Shown here in pieces: positions 56,116 to 64,000 of a DNA stretch of 64,000 nt (its first letter is position 1; the number at the start of each line of letters is the position of its first letter). The stretch is from Prochlorococcus sp. AG-355-A09 (GTDB lineage: Bacteria; Cyanobacteriota; Cyanobacteriia; PCC-6307; Cyanobiaceae). The stretch is from NCBI GenBank assembly GCA_003280995.1, contig QCDG01000002.1, forward strand, positions 1 to 64,000, written 5' to 3'. The translations under genes were made by a program, and so were the position numbers. The notes beneath the pieces were generated by a model. It did no database searches and was not told the origin of the DNA. It saw only the letters and a program-made list of their open reading frames with translations.

Positions 56116-56820
56116 TTAACTAATTAATGAACCTATAGGATCCCCAGCAACAGCTTTAGAAATGTTCCCTTTTTTGAATATATCAAATACCATGATAGGG
56201 ATATTGTTATCTTTGCATAGCGCAATTGCAGTACTATCCATTACTGCTATTTCATCGCTAAGAACTTGCTGATAACTAAGAGAGGAATATTTTTTTGCAT
56301 CTTTAAATTTATTAGGATCACAATTATATACTCCATCAACTTTGGTCGCCTTCATAACAACTTCAGCATTTATCTCCGCTGCCCTCAGAGCTGCTGTAGT
56401 GTCAGTTGTGAAAAATGGATTTCCGCATCCACCTCCGAAGACCACAACTCTCCCTTTTTCAAGATGTCTCATAGCTCTTCTTCTGATATAGGGTTCTGCA
56501 ATTTCCTGCATTTCTATTGCAGTTTGAACTCTGGTTGCAACTCCTACTCTTTCTAAACCATCTTGAAGTGAAATAGCATTCATTACTGTTGCGAGCATCC
56601 CAACGTAATCAGCTGTCGCTCTATCCATACCATCTGCAGACCCTTTAAGCCCCCTAAAAATATTCCCACCCCCAACAACTATTGCAAGTTGCACATTATT
56701 TTTGACTACTTTTGAAACATCCTCTGCAATTGACTGAACTATAGCAGGATCGATACCATAAGGTTTTTCACCCATTAGTGCTTCACCACTAAGTTTTAAG
56801 AGAACTCTTTTGTAAGCCAT
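56116..56820 (-). CDS. pyrH: Uridylate kinase (UMP kinase)
   Basis: 234 residues. Hexameric UMP kinase of the amino-acid kinase fold, inhibited by [15 protein letters not shown] (8-19), [12 protein letters not shown] (46-57), [16 protein letters not shown] and [19 protein letters not shown] are characteristic. frr follows directly. The intergenic space toward cobO (130 nt) is AT-rich without a clear signal. Length is normal. Confidence 0.97.
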   Translation of the reverse strand: MAYKRVLLKLSGEALMGEKPYGIDPAIVQSIAEDVSKVVKNNVQLAIVVGGGNIFRGLKGSADGMDRATADYVGMLATVMNAISLQDGLERVGVATRVQTAIEMQEIAEPYIRRRAMRHLEKGRVVVFGGGCGNPFFTTDTTAALRAAEINAEVVMKATKVDGVYNCDPNKFKDAKKYSSLSYQQVLSDEIAVMDSTAIALCKDNNIPIMVFDIFKKGNISKAVAGDPIGSLIS

Positions 56821-56950
56821 TCAATAATTGTACTTTTAAGACCTTAGCAAGTAAATGCACCAAATTTATTTTTTGTTCAAGTATTGCTTGCTTCTTTAAA
56901 CATTTCTAAACCTGCCTGAAGAAAATTAAAAAAAAAATAATTAGCTTCAA

Positions 56951-57643
56951 CTAAAATTCAACACACTTTTGTGCTTTAATTCCTTGTTCTTTAAATGGAT
57001 GTCTTATTAGTTTCATTTCTGAAACTAGATCAGCGTAATTGATAATTGAATCCGATGCTCCCCTACCAGTTAAAACAATATGATTTTTTCTATTATTTAA
57101 GCTTTTTAAAAAAGTGATTATTTCTTCGGGTGCAAGATAACCAAGTTTTGTCGCGATATTAATTTCATCAAGAATGATAAGTTTATAAGATTCGTTTTGT
57201 ATGTATTTTTTGGCTAATTGCCAAGCCTCTTGAACTAATTTTTCATCCCTTATTCTGTCTTGTGTTTCCCAAGTAAATCCCTCTCCTAATGAATGCCAAG
57301 TTAGGTTTGAAGAAAAGTTTTTAAGTGCTTTTTCTTCTCCAGTAGTCCAGCCTCCTTTGATAAATTGAATTATTGCTACTTTATAGCCATGCCCTATCGT
57401 CCTTAAAGCCATACCTAAAGATGCAGTTGTCTTGCCCTTGCCATTTCCTGTGAAAACAATCAATAATCCTTTTTTTGTCTTTCTAATTTGTAGCCTCTCG
57501 GATTGAATATCTTTTCTTTGCTGCATTCTTTTTTTATATGAGCTTTCATCGCTGTCTGGTGATATTTTACCTCCCATTCCAAGTTTATTTGCTTGATTAT
57601 CGAGGTTAAATAATTTCTCGGAAGATGAAGGTTTTTCTTTCAT
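56951..57643 (-). CDS. cobO: Cob(I)yrinic acid a,c-diamide adenosyltransferase (CobO)
   Basis: 230 residues. Adds the 5'-deoxyadenosyl group to the corrin ring. The P-loop GNGKGKTTASLGMAL is at 66-80, ALKNFSSNLTWHSLGEGFTW and ILDEINIATKLGYL contain Walker B, and VLTGRGAS follows. A 60-residue polar N-terminus precedes the enzyme domain. The pathway links it to cobM and cobK. It is 33 nt from the recombinase gene on the same strand, but a shared role is unlikely. Confidence 0.93.
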   Translation of the reverse strand: MKEKPSSSEKLFNLDNQANKLGMGGKISPDSDESSYKKRMQQRKDIQSERLQIRKTKKGLLIVFTGNGKGKTTASLGMALRTIGHGYKVAIIQFIKGGWTTGEEKALKNFSSNLTWHSLGEGFTWETQDRIRDEKLVQEAWQLAKKYIQNESYKLIILDEINIATKLGYLAPEEIITFLKSLNNRKNHIVLTGRGASDSIINYADLVSEMKLIRHPFKEQGIKAQKCVEF

Positions 57644-57676
57644 ATGACCCTTATTTTATTTTATAATTATAATTTT

Positions 57677-58846
57677 TTAAGTATTTTTAACTCTTTTAAC
57701 TTTTAAAAGTGCATTATTTACTGCCTGTTGTTGATCTCTTTTAGTAATCCAGTGGTGATAAGTTTGAGTATGTAAACTAACTGAATGTCCCATCATTCTG
57801 GCAGCCACAGTATCAGGTAAATCATAAAAAATTGTTCTTACTGCCCAAGCATGCCTTAGATCATAAGGTTTTATTTGTAAAGAGTAACGCTTAAACTGGT
57901 CTGTAATTTTTTTCCCAATATTTTGTAAAGTTGTAATTTTAAGGTCTCTATTGATATTTGGTAGAAGTTCTGGATTTTCACCAAGTTTTGATAATTCGAA
58001 CTTTTCTACCCATTCAGGGTGAAATGGCCAAACTTGATGTTCCCCAGTTTTAGTGGTAGGTAAAACTCTAATAATTTTGTCCCCAAAATTAGTAAGAGAA
58101 CTTAAATCACAAAAAAATACTTCATGATTCCTCAATCCGTATGTAGCCATCAAACCAAAAACAAATTTCCAAGACTTATTTGGTATTGTCTCCCATAGTT
58201 TTTCAATTAACTCGTCTTTAGGGAGATCCCTAAAGCCTGCTTTGTTTAGACCATATCCTCTAGAATTTAATTTCCAATCTTCTGGTAGTTTAATGTCTAA
58301 AAACTTAGCTAAAACACTTAAAGAAGTAGCACATTGTTTCCTACTTCTACTACCTTCCTTATAACTTTCAAGTGTCTTTTGAAATATTTTTTCTAAAGCT
58401 TCATTCTCGTAATCATTGTAAATATTTAGTATTCTTTTCATATATGGTTTGTAAGAACTCCTCCAAGTAGTTTTTCTAGTACTGGTTCGAAAATCAGTTA
58501 TATTTTCTTTAAAAAAAAATTCCTCAAATTGATTTAATTTACTTGGGAATTCAAAACCATCTTTTATATCCTTTTTATAAGGTTTGCCTATCCAATTAAT
58601 CCAATCAAATTGATTCAATTCCAATTGCAAATTGATTAATTGTAATTTTTTTTTGGCCTCCTCTAATCCAGAAATATCAGCCTTTACACCAAGAGATATT
58701 CTTTGAATTTTAAAATTATTTTTATCTTCTTTAGAGGGTAGTGAACCACGGATATTTAATTTCTCTCCTCTTTTCTCAATTTTAAGCTTGCTGCCTTGAG
58801 TAGCAAATTTATCATTGACATTATTAATTTCCTGAATTACGTTCAT
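57677..58846 (-). CDS. Tyrosine recombinase / phage integrase family protein with variant active site
   Basis: 389 residues. Tyrosine recombinase: Arg239 (GLRNHEV), Lys266 (TKTGEHQVW), Arg331 in YDLRHAWAVR, His354 (MGHS) and nucleophile Tyr363 (QTYHHWI). The usual HxxR box reads YDLR, so the first His is Tyr328. The N-terminal half (about 85-185) is a core-binding-like domain with a basic stretch. It is complete and not next to phage genes or a tRNA, unlike a typical integrase, and sits between cobO and hemH. Suggests a domesticated or chromosomal recombinase; function unknown. Confidence 0.88.
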   Translation of the reverse strand: MNVIQEINNVNDKFATQGSKLKIEKRGEKLNIRGSLPSKEDKNNFKIQRISLGVKADISGLEEAKKKLQLINLQLELNQFDWINWIGKPYKKDIKDGFEFPSKLNQFEEFFFKENITDFRTSTRKTTWRSSYKPYMKRILNIYNDYENEALEKIFQKTLESYKEGSRSRKQCATSLSVLAKFLDIKLPEDWKLNSRGYGLNKAGFRDLPKDELIEKLWETIPNKSWKFVFGLMATYGLRNHEVFFCDLSSLTNFGDKIIRVLPTTKTGEHQVWPFHPEWVEKFELSKLGENPELLPNINRDLKITTLQNIGKKITDQFKRYSLQIKPYDLRHAWAVRTIFYDLPDTVAARMMGHSVSLHTQTYHHWITKRDQQQAVNNALLKVKRVKNT

Positions 58847-58911
58847 TTACTTATATAATTGTCCATATAATGACGTTTTAAATGTTGATTTTCAATCTCC
58901 ATAAATTTTAA

Positions 58912-60087
58912 ATGGATAAAATTGGCGTCTTACTTCTGAATTTAGGAGGGCCTGAACGCATTACTGATGTAGGCCCTTTCTTATACAATCTCTTCTCTGA
59001 TCCAGAAATAATCAGGACTCCATTCCCTTTCTTTCAAAAGCCCTTAGCTTGGTTAATTAGTACGCTTAGAAGTACTACTTCACAACAGGCTTACCTTTCT
59101 ATAGGTGGAGGTTCGCCTATCAGAAGGATAACTGAACAACAAGCAAGAGAATTACAATCTAAATTAAGGGATAAAGGGTTTAATGCTACTACCTATGTTG
59201 CTATGAGGTATTGGCATCCCTTTACCGAATCAGCAATTTCTGATATGAAAGCAGATGGCATAAATCAAGTTGTTGTAATACCCCTGTATCCACATTTTTC
59301 GATTAGTACTAGTGGTTCGAGCTTTAGGGAATTAAAAAAATTGCGAGATTCTGATGATGAATTTAAGAAGGTTCCAATGAGATGTGTAAGGAGTTGGTTC
59401 AGTCAATCAGGCTATTTAAAGTCTATGGTCGAATTAATTTCTGAACAAATTTCACTTTGTGAATCACCTTCAAAAGCTCATATATTTTTTACTGCTCATG
59501 GAGTCCCAAAGAGTTACGTAGAGGAAGCTGGAGACCCTTATAAACAGCAAATTGAAGATTGTTCTTTATTAATTATTAATGAGCTGGAAAAATGTTTAGG
59601 GCATAGTAACCCTCATACACTGTCTTATCAAAGTAGAGTTGGTCCTGTTGAATGGTTGAAGCCTTATACAGAAGAAGTGTTAGCTGATCTTGGAAGGTCA
59701 AATGTGAATGATCTGGTTGTGGTCCCCATAAGTTTCGTTGGAGAGCATATCGAAACATTGCAAGAAATTGATATTGAATATAAAGAAATTGCTGAAAAGG
59801 CTGGTATTAAAAACTTTCGAAGAGTTAAGGCTCTAAATACTCATCCTACTTTTATTGAAGGTCTTAGTGATCTAGTAATTTCCTGCTTGGAAGGGCCTTT
59901 AGTTAATATAGAGGAGGCTTCTCAGTTGCCTGAAAAAGTTAAACTTTATCCTCAGGAGAAGTGGCAATGGGGTTGGAATAATAGTTCAGAGGTGTGGAAC
60001 GGAAGAGTTGCAATGATTATTTTTCTTGCGCTTTTTATTGAACTTATTTCAGGCTCTGGACCTCTACATAAATTAGGCATCTTATAA
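58912..60087 (+). CDS. hemH: Ferrochelatase with C-terminal CAB/HLIP helix
   Basis: 391 residues. Inserts Fe2+ into protoporphyrin IX to form heme. [20 protein letters not shown] (8-27), the catalytic His in [19 protein letters not shown] (near 192) and [12 protein letters not shown] are typical. The last 41 residues (from about 351) hold a hydrophobic helix with [14 protein letters not shown], the chlorophyll-binding HLIP motif found fused to cyanobacterial ferrochelatase. That tail is thought to bind pigments and coordinate heme with chlorophyll synthesis. ATG start, divergent from the recombinase gene (65 nt). Confidence 0.97.
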   Translation: MDKIGVLLLNLGGPERITDVGPFLYNLFSDPEIIRTPFPFFQKPLAWLISTLRSTTSQQAYLSIGGGSPIRRITEQQARELQSKLRDKGFNATTYVAMRYWHPFTESAISDMKADGINQVVVIPLYPHFSISTSGSSFRELKKLRDSDDEFKKVPMRCVRSWFSQSGYLKSMVELISEQISLCESPSKAHIFFTAHGVPKSYVEEAGDPYKQQIEDCSLLIINELEKCLGHSNPHTLSYQSRVGPVEWLKPYTEEVLADLGRSNVNDLVVVPISFVGEHIETLQEIDIEYKEIAEKAGIKNFRRVKALNTHPTFIEGLSDLVISCLEGPLVNIEEASQLPEKVKLYPQEKWQWGWNNSSEVWNGRVAMIIFLALFIELISGSGPLHKLGIL

Positions 60088-60224
60088 AGAAAAATTGATA
60101 TTTTTTTGAAAATTTTTAAATTTTTTAAAAGATTCTTTTGAATACATTTCTGACATTACATTTCTAAATGAGGCAAAAGTATTTAATTGAGTTTAATATT
60201 TAGAGTAAATATTGAATTTCTTTA

Positions 60225-61988
60225 GTGACCCTTACTTCGAGATCCTTTTCAAAGGGTAGTTCAAAAAATAAAAATCCAGTTTGGATAACTGGTGCAGATG
60301 CACTAATGGATTCTTTAAAAATTCATGGAGTAAAAGTTATATTTGGATATCCTGGGGGAGCCATACTACCAATATATGACGCTGTTCATAAGGCAGAACA
60401 AGATGGTTGGTTAAAGCACTTTATGGTTAGGCATGAACAAGGTGGTTCACATGCGGCAGATGGATATGCAAGATCTACTGGTGAAGTAGGAGTATGTTTT
60501 GGAACCTCAGGCCCAGGCGCAACAAATTTGGTAACTGGAATTGCCACTGCTCAAATGGATTCAGTCCCTCTAGTTGTAGTTACAGGTCAAGTTCCAAGAC
60601 CTGCTATAGGAACAGACGCTTTTCAAGAAACTGATATTTTTGGCATAACTCTTCCAATAGTGAAACATTCATGGGTAATAAGGGATCCTTCAGATATCGC
60701 GAAAGTAGTATCTGAAGCTTTTTTTATAGCATCATCTGGAAGACCAGGACCTGTTTTAATTGATATACCCAAAGATGTAGGTCAGGAGTTCTTTAATTAC
60801 CAAAGAGTTTTGCCTGGTGAGATTATTCCTAAAGGATTTAAAAGGAATGGAGAAATTAATGATTGCGATATCAACAAAGCAATTAAATTAATAGAAAATT
60901 CTGAAAGACCTCTCCTATACGTAGGAGGTGGGGCAATATCTTCAGGAGCTCATGATGAAATAAAAACTTTGGCAAAGAATTATCAAATACCAGTTACCAC
61001 AACCTTAATGGGGAAGGGAGCTTTTGATGAAAAGGACAATTTATCAGTAGGGATGTTAGGAATGCATGGAACTGCTTATGCAAATTTTGCTGTTACAGAA
61101 TGCGATCTTTTAATTGCAATTGGAGCTAGATTCGATGATAGGGTGACAGGTAAATTAGATACTTTCGCACCTAATGCAAAGGTAATTCATATAGATATAG
61201 ACCCAGCAGAAGTTAATAAAAATAGACGTGTAGATGTTGCAATTGTTGCTGATGTTTCAAAAGCTGTTCTGAAAATTAATGAACAATCTCTAAAAAACAA
61301 ATTTACTTGTCAGACTAAAAACTGGTTAGAAAAGATTGATTTTTGGAAACATAAACACCCTTTATATGACCCGCCTAAAGAAGGAGAAATTTATCCTCAG
61401 GAAGTTCTTTTAAAAGTGAGGGAACTTTCACCAGAAGCTTATATAACTACAGATGTAGGACAACATCAAATGTGGGCTGCTCAATATCTTAGGAATTCTC
61501 CAAGAAAATGGATTAGTAGTGCAGGCTTAGGAACTATGGGTTTTGGATTGCCAGCGGCAATTGGAGTAAAAGCAGCCTTACCTAATTCAGATGTAATTTG
61601 TATTGCAGGAGATGCAAGTGTCTTAATGAATATTCAAGAATTAGGAACCTTATCTCAATATGGTCTAAATGTGAAATTGATTATTATCAATAATCGTTGG
61701 CAAGGGATGGTAAGACAATGGCAGGAAAGTTTCTATGATGAAAGATATTCCTCATCTGATATGAGTTGTGGTGAACCTGATTTTGTAAAACTTGCAGAGT
61801 CTTTTGGAGTTAAAGGATACTTAATTTCTGATAGAAAAAAATTACAGAATGAATTAAAAAATGCGCTTGGTCATAACGGCCCCGCCTTGATTAATATCCT
61901 TGTCAGAAGAGGTGAAAATTGTTATCCAATGGTCCCTCCTGGTAAAAGTAATGCTCAAATGGTTGGATATGTTAATTGTGAAGACTAA
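60225..61988 (+). CDS. ilvB: Acetolactate synthase large subunit
   Basis: 587 residues. ThDP/FAD enzyme for the first step of valine, leucine and isoleucine synthesis. The catalytic Glu lies in [19 protein letters not shown] (near 70), [20 protein letters not shown] follows, [15 protein letters not shown] is the central domain, and the ThDP/Mg2+ segment [15 protein letters not shown] with IINNRW is near 475-505. GTG start. Standard length. The small regulatory subunit is not in the window. A 236-nt upstream gap with hemH gives room for a promoter. Confidence 0.96.
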   Translation: MTLTSRSFSKGSSKNKNPVWITGADALMDSLKIHGVKVIFGYPGGAILPIYDAVHKAEQDGWLKHFMVRHEQGGSHAADGYARSTGEVGVCFGTSGPGATNLVTGIATAQMDSVPLVVVTGQVPRPAIGTDAFQETDIFGITLPIVKHSWVIRDPSDIAKVVSEAFFIASSGRPGPVLIDIPKDVGQEFFNYQRVLPGEIIPKGFKRNGEINDCDINKAIKLIENSERPLLYVGGGAISSGAHDEIKTLAKNYQIPVTTTLMGKGAFDEKDNLSVGMLGMHGTAYANFAVTECDLLIAIGARFDDRVTGKLDTFAPNAKVIHIDIDPAEVNKNRRVDVAIVADVSKAVLKINEQSLKNKFTCQTKNWLEKIDFWKHKHPLYDPPKEGEIYPQEVLLKVRELSPEAYITTDVGQHQMWAAQYLRNSPRKWISSAGLGTMGFGLPAAIGVKAALPNSDVICIAGDASVLMNIQELGTLSQYGLNVKLIIINNRWQGMVRQWQESFYDERYSSSDMSCGEPDFVKLAESFGVKGYLISDRKKLQNELKNALGHNGPALINILVRRGENCYPMVPPGKSNAQMVGYVNCED

Positions 61989-62053
61989 TCATTTTAATTC
62001 GTCATTTTAAAAAATTAACTTTAAGCTAATTTAAAAACTTAGATATTGCTGAA

Positions 62054-62404
62054 TTGAAAAAATTATCCAAAATCTTAATTATAGTATGCCTGATTTTTCT
62101 TAATCCTATAATAGTTAACTCGGCCGAAATTCTTCAAATTAAAAATTCAAATACTATTTTAGTGGGGGATCAAAATAGGAATTTAACGATTGGACTATTT
62201 TGTGTAGATGTAAATGAAAATGATGAGCTTGAAGCAACTAATCTACTTAAGAGTGAATTCCCAAGGGGAAGCAAAGTGAAAATAAAACCTTTTGGTTTCA
62301 AAGAGAATGTTTTGTTAGCCAAAGTTTTTAATATTAAAGGTACTAAGGAGATGACCGAATTATTAGTCGCCAAAGACTTAACTAGTAAAATTTGTCCAAG
62401 TTAA
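62054..62404 (+). CDS. Small exported protein, possible SNase-like fold
   Basis: 116 residues. A signal peptide (LSKILIIVCLIFLNPIIVNS, cleavage near 24) then a beta-rich domain. Segments such as NSNTILVGDQNRNLTIGLFC and LKSEFPRGSKVKIKPFG recall staphylococcal-nuclease-like folds, but the catalytic Arg/Glu/Arg are not seen, so nuclease activity is not claimed. TTG start; no ATG nearby. The last 27 nt overlap the 3' end of the convergent YfiH-type gene. Confidence 0.5.
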   Translation: MKKLSKILIIVCLIFLNPIIVNSAEILQIKNSNTILVGDQNRNLTIGLFCVDVNENDELEATNLLKSEFPRGSKVKIKPFGFKENVLLAKVFNIKGTKEMTELLVAKDLTSKICPS

Positions 62405-63193
62405 ATTTTTCTGTGAGCAGATAAAATTCCATTGTCTCGAGAATGTTTTGCTCCTTCTCCAGGAATTAAATTCATTATTTAATTTGTATGTACATAAATT
62501 TGAAATGTCTATATTTGAATTGGGAATGTTCTCATTTAAAAGTTGTCTATAAGCAGATCTTTTAAGATCAAGTTGATTTAAGTTTTTCTCTTTGAAGTGA
62601 TTTGAATCTCTAAAACAAATATCTTTCTCAGCTTTAGCCAAATTAAAGGTTATGTTTTTGTTTTCGGCCTTTTTATAAAATTCTTTGAGTGTAATTTTAT
62701 CAACTAGATAATGTTCCTTCGAAATCGCTGGTCCTATTGCAACAAGTAAGTCATCTCTAGATGTCCCTATATTATCAAAAATTTTAACCAGATTTTTTAT
62801 TATTTTTTTTTCTAAACCTTTTCTTCCACAATGCAAGGTTGCTACATTTCTTGTCCTTTTATCTGCAAAAAATATTGGCATACAATCAGCTGTGTAAACC
62901 CATAAGTTTTGATTCCATTTATTACAAACAAGACCATCTGCATCAGTTTTAATCTCTTCTCTAGATTGTGATCCAAAAACTATTACATTACTGTGAATTT
63001 GATTTGAAACACAATTTGTGTAATCTTCATTAAAGTGATTTCCTAATAATTGAAGATATTTCTCAGAGCTTGACTTAGTAAAATATGCATGTTTGAAGTT
63101 ATTTTGACTAAGGATAGGCGATAAATAATACTCAAATTTTTTGTTTTGAATAAAAATTTCAGCTTTTGAGAAATATGTTTCTTTGTATCGAAT
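62378..63193 (-). CDS. YfiH/YlmD-type (laccase-domain) purine nucleoside phosphorylase family, no standard start codon
   Basis: Multicopper-oxidase-like YfiH family: the three metal ligands are recognised in QIHSN, TADCMP and TLHCGRKG, and the C-terminal NLCTYKLNNEFNSWRRSKTF is typical. Family work indicates adenosine/inosine phosphorolysis and adenosine deamination. The reading frame is open upstream to 63223 but has no ATG, GTG or TTG before the internal Met at 62881, which is inside the conserved TADCMP motif. Translating the upstream frame shows conserved fold (YYLSPILSQNNFKHAYFTKS). The chosen boundary is an ATT with AGGAG eight bases upstream; this is a guess. Confidence 0.75.
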   Translation of the reverse strand: MRYKETYFSKAEIFIQNKKFEYYLSPILSQNNFKHAYFTKSSSEKYLQLLGNHFNEDYTNCVSNQIHSNVIVFGSQSREEIKTDADGLVCNKWNQNLWVYTADCMPIFFADKRTRNVATLHCGRKGLEKKIIKNLVKIFDNIGTSRDDLLVAIGPAISKEHYLVDKITLKEFYKKAENKNITFNLAKAEKDICFRDSNHFKEKNLNQLDLKRSAYRQLLNENIPNSNIDISNLCTYKLNNEFNSWRRSKTFSRQWNFICSQKNLTWTNFTS

Positions 63194-63218
63194 AGTTCCT
63201 GCTCCTAAGCTGAATTTA

Positions 63219-63998
63219 TCAGATTAATTCAATATCTCTTAATATCCAGAATCCTGCAAATTTTTCGATGTATGGCGTTGATTGTATGGAAATAAATTGA
63301 TAATCAAAACAATTTTTTTTATTCTCTAAAAACTTTCTACTCAAAATGTTTGCATCTTTTTCTGGTAAATCTGTTACCAGCCACTTATCATCTTCTGAAG
63401 CTTCAAGTATAAGTTGGTTCTTATTGATGACTAATTTAATAGGTTCTAAACAACTGAACCATGCAGAAAGTGCTAAAGATCTATCTTTGCTAAAAAGTCT
63501 TAATCCCGGTACTAAGTAATTATCATCTAAATCTTGCTGAATTGGGAAAATTTCTCCAAATTCAATAGGCCAATTTTCTGCTGATTTCAATTCTCCAATT
63601 GATATTTCAGAGATAGTTAAAGCATCACCCCTTACTTCTTCTGGTAAAGGTGTAGGAGGGTTTTCCATTTTAGAAGAAAAAGTAGGAGCTAATACACCTC
63701 TTACATAACCCTTTTCCTTTGGATAAATCTCTTTCTCAAGAAATTCGATTCTATCTAATAAATCGTAAGTTCTCCTACTTACAAGAGCCTCAATACTTAC
63801 GGCCTCCAAGGATTTTTTAATGATCGATTTCATTGATGACCTCCAGAATCGAACTATTGAAGGTTTCTCCCACCCTTGTTTTTTTGCTTCACTTATTGCT
63901 TCATTTAGTGCCTTTGTAAGCCATACTGAATTGACTTCATTGGCAGGGCATTTTTTATTCCAATGAAAAATATCTTCTGTCTTATAACTTCTTGTAGA
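63219..63998 (-). CDS. Tab2/Atab2-like protein (5' end outside window)
   Basis: Partial: the frame continues past the ATG at 63833 to the right edge, and translating it shows further family sequence (residues such as WRSSMKSIIKK and GWEKPSIVRFWRS). The visible 260 residues include ALVSRRTYDLLDRIEFLEKE, PTPLPEEVRGDALTISEISI and GLRLFSKDRSLALSAWFSCL, which I recognise as Tab2/Atab2 (DUF1092). In algae and plants these are needed for translation of photosystem I mRNAs; a cyanobacterial role in photosystem assembly is inferred. The stop overlaps the YfiH-type frame by a few nucleotides. Confidence 0.85.
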   Translation of the reverse strand, partial: STRSYKTEDIFHWNKKCPANEVNSVWLTKALNEAISEAKKQGWEKPSIVRFWRSSMKSIIKKSLEAVSIEALVSRRTYDLLDRIEFLEKEIYPKEKGYVRGVLAPTFSSKMENPPTPLPEEVRGDALTISEISIGELKSAENWPIEFGEIFPIQQDLDDNYLVPGLRLFSKDRSLALSAWFSCLEPIKLVINKNQLILEASEDDKWLVTDLPEKDANILSRKFLENKKNCFDYQFISIQSTPYIEKFAGFWILRDIELI

Positions 63999-64000
63999 GC

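Noticed and set aside
57677..58846. The recombinase as evidence of a prophage or genomic island.
   Set aside because: Neighbours (cobO, pyrH, hemH, ilvB) are core metabolic genes, no tRNA or attachment repeats are next to it, and base composition does not change.

Overview
The window is a stretch of a marine picocyanobacterial chromosome, almost certainly a high-light-adapted Prochlorococcus. The evidence is the very AT-rich DNA, the compact small-intergenic layout, the 64-residue PSHCP Tudor-like protein known only from marine Prochlorococcus and Synechococcus, a free high-light-inducible protein, a ferrochelatase with a C-terminal chlorophyll-binding (CAB/HLIP) helix, and the photosynthesis genes petCA, psaFJ and psb27. 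It reads as core genome. I see no insertion sequence, prophage, CRISPR array or genomic island.

Layout. 1-9.8 kb: 3' part of ppx, a RodZ-like HTH membrane protein, cobM, lgt, petA-petC (cytochrome b6f), tatC, an NFACT/RqcH ribosome-rescue factor, gmk and psaF-psaJ. 9.8-16.9 kb: tsaD, hli, a Na+/H+ antiporter, gltX, tRNA-Asp, PSHCP, tRNA-Trp, rplS and map. 17-28.8 kb: a BioD/DRTGG protein, a SLOG-fold protein, YajQ, an SPFH protein, hemL, xthA, small unknowns, larC, an iron(III) ABC permease and a His-rich G3E GTPase. 28.8-36.7 kb: pterin dehydratase, YjbQ, M32 carboxypeptidase, an intact pyrophosphatase, hemC, the principal sigma factor and priA, with a likely structured RNA between rpoD and priA. 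36.7-48.2 kb: a DUF3153 fusion, argB, ssb, cobK, cutA, a PfkB kinase, purA, psb27, proS, and an operon of small proteins with a second, apparently catalytically impaired pyrophosphatase, an ArsC/Spx protein and lepB. 48.2-64 kb: a two-domain histidine phosphatase, a CPBP protease, an FtsL-like protein with ftsI, tal, a geranylgeranyl-reductase-like flavoprotein, frr-pyrH, cobO, a lone tyrosine recombinase, hemH, ilvB, a YfiH/laccase-domain protein with no ordinary start codon, and the 3' part of a Tab2-like gene.

How the genes connect. Tetrapyrrole synthesis is spread along the window: hemL, hemC and hemH for heme and chlorophyll, and cobM, cobK and cobO for cobalamin. Photosynthetic electron transport (petA, petC, psaF, psaJ) sits beside export and maturation functions that these proteins use (tatC for Rieske; lgt and lepB for envelope proteins), and psb27 and the Tab2-like protein belong to photosystem biogenesis. 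Translation functions (gltX, two tRNAs, rplS, map, proS, frr, tsaD, RqcH) form a second theme. Many genes start with TTG or GTG and many neighbours overlap by 1-11 nt, so translational coupling is common.

The window shows no obvious new multi-gene system. The observations most worth following are the rpoD-priA structured RNA, the YfiH gene without a start codon, the pyrophosphatase paralogue that has lost its general base, the FtsL-like protein before ftsI, the exact 21-bp repeats in the G3E GTPase, and the single conserved-looking recombinase with a variant active site.
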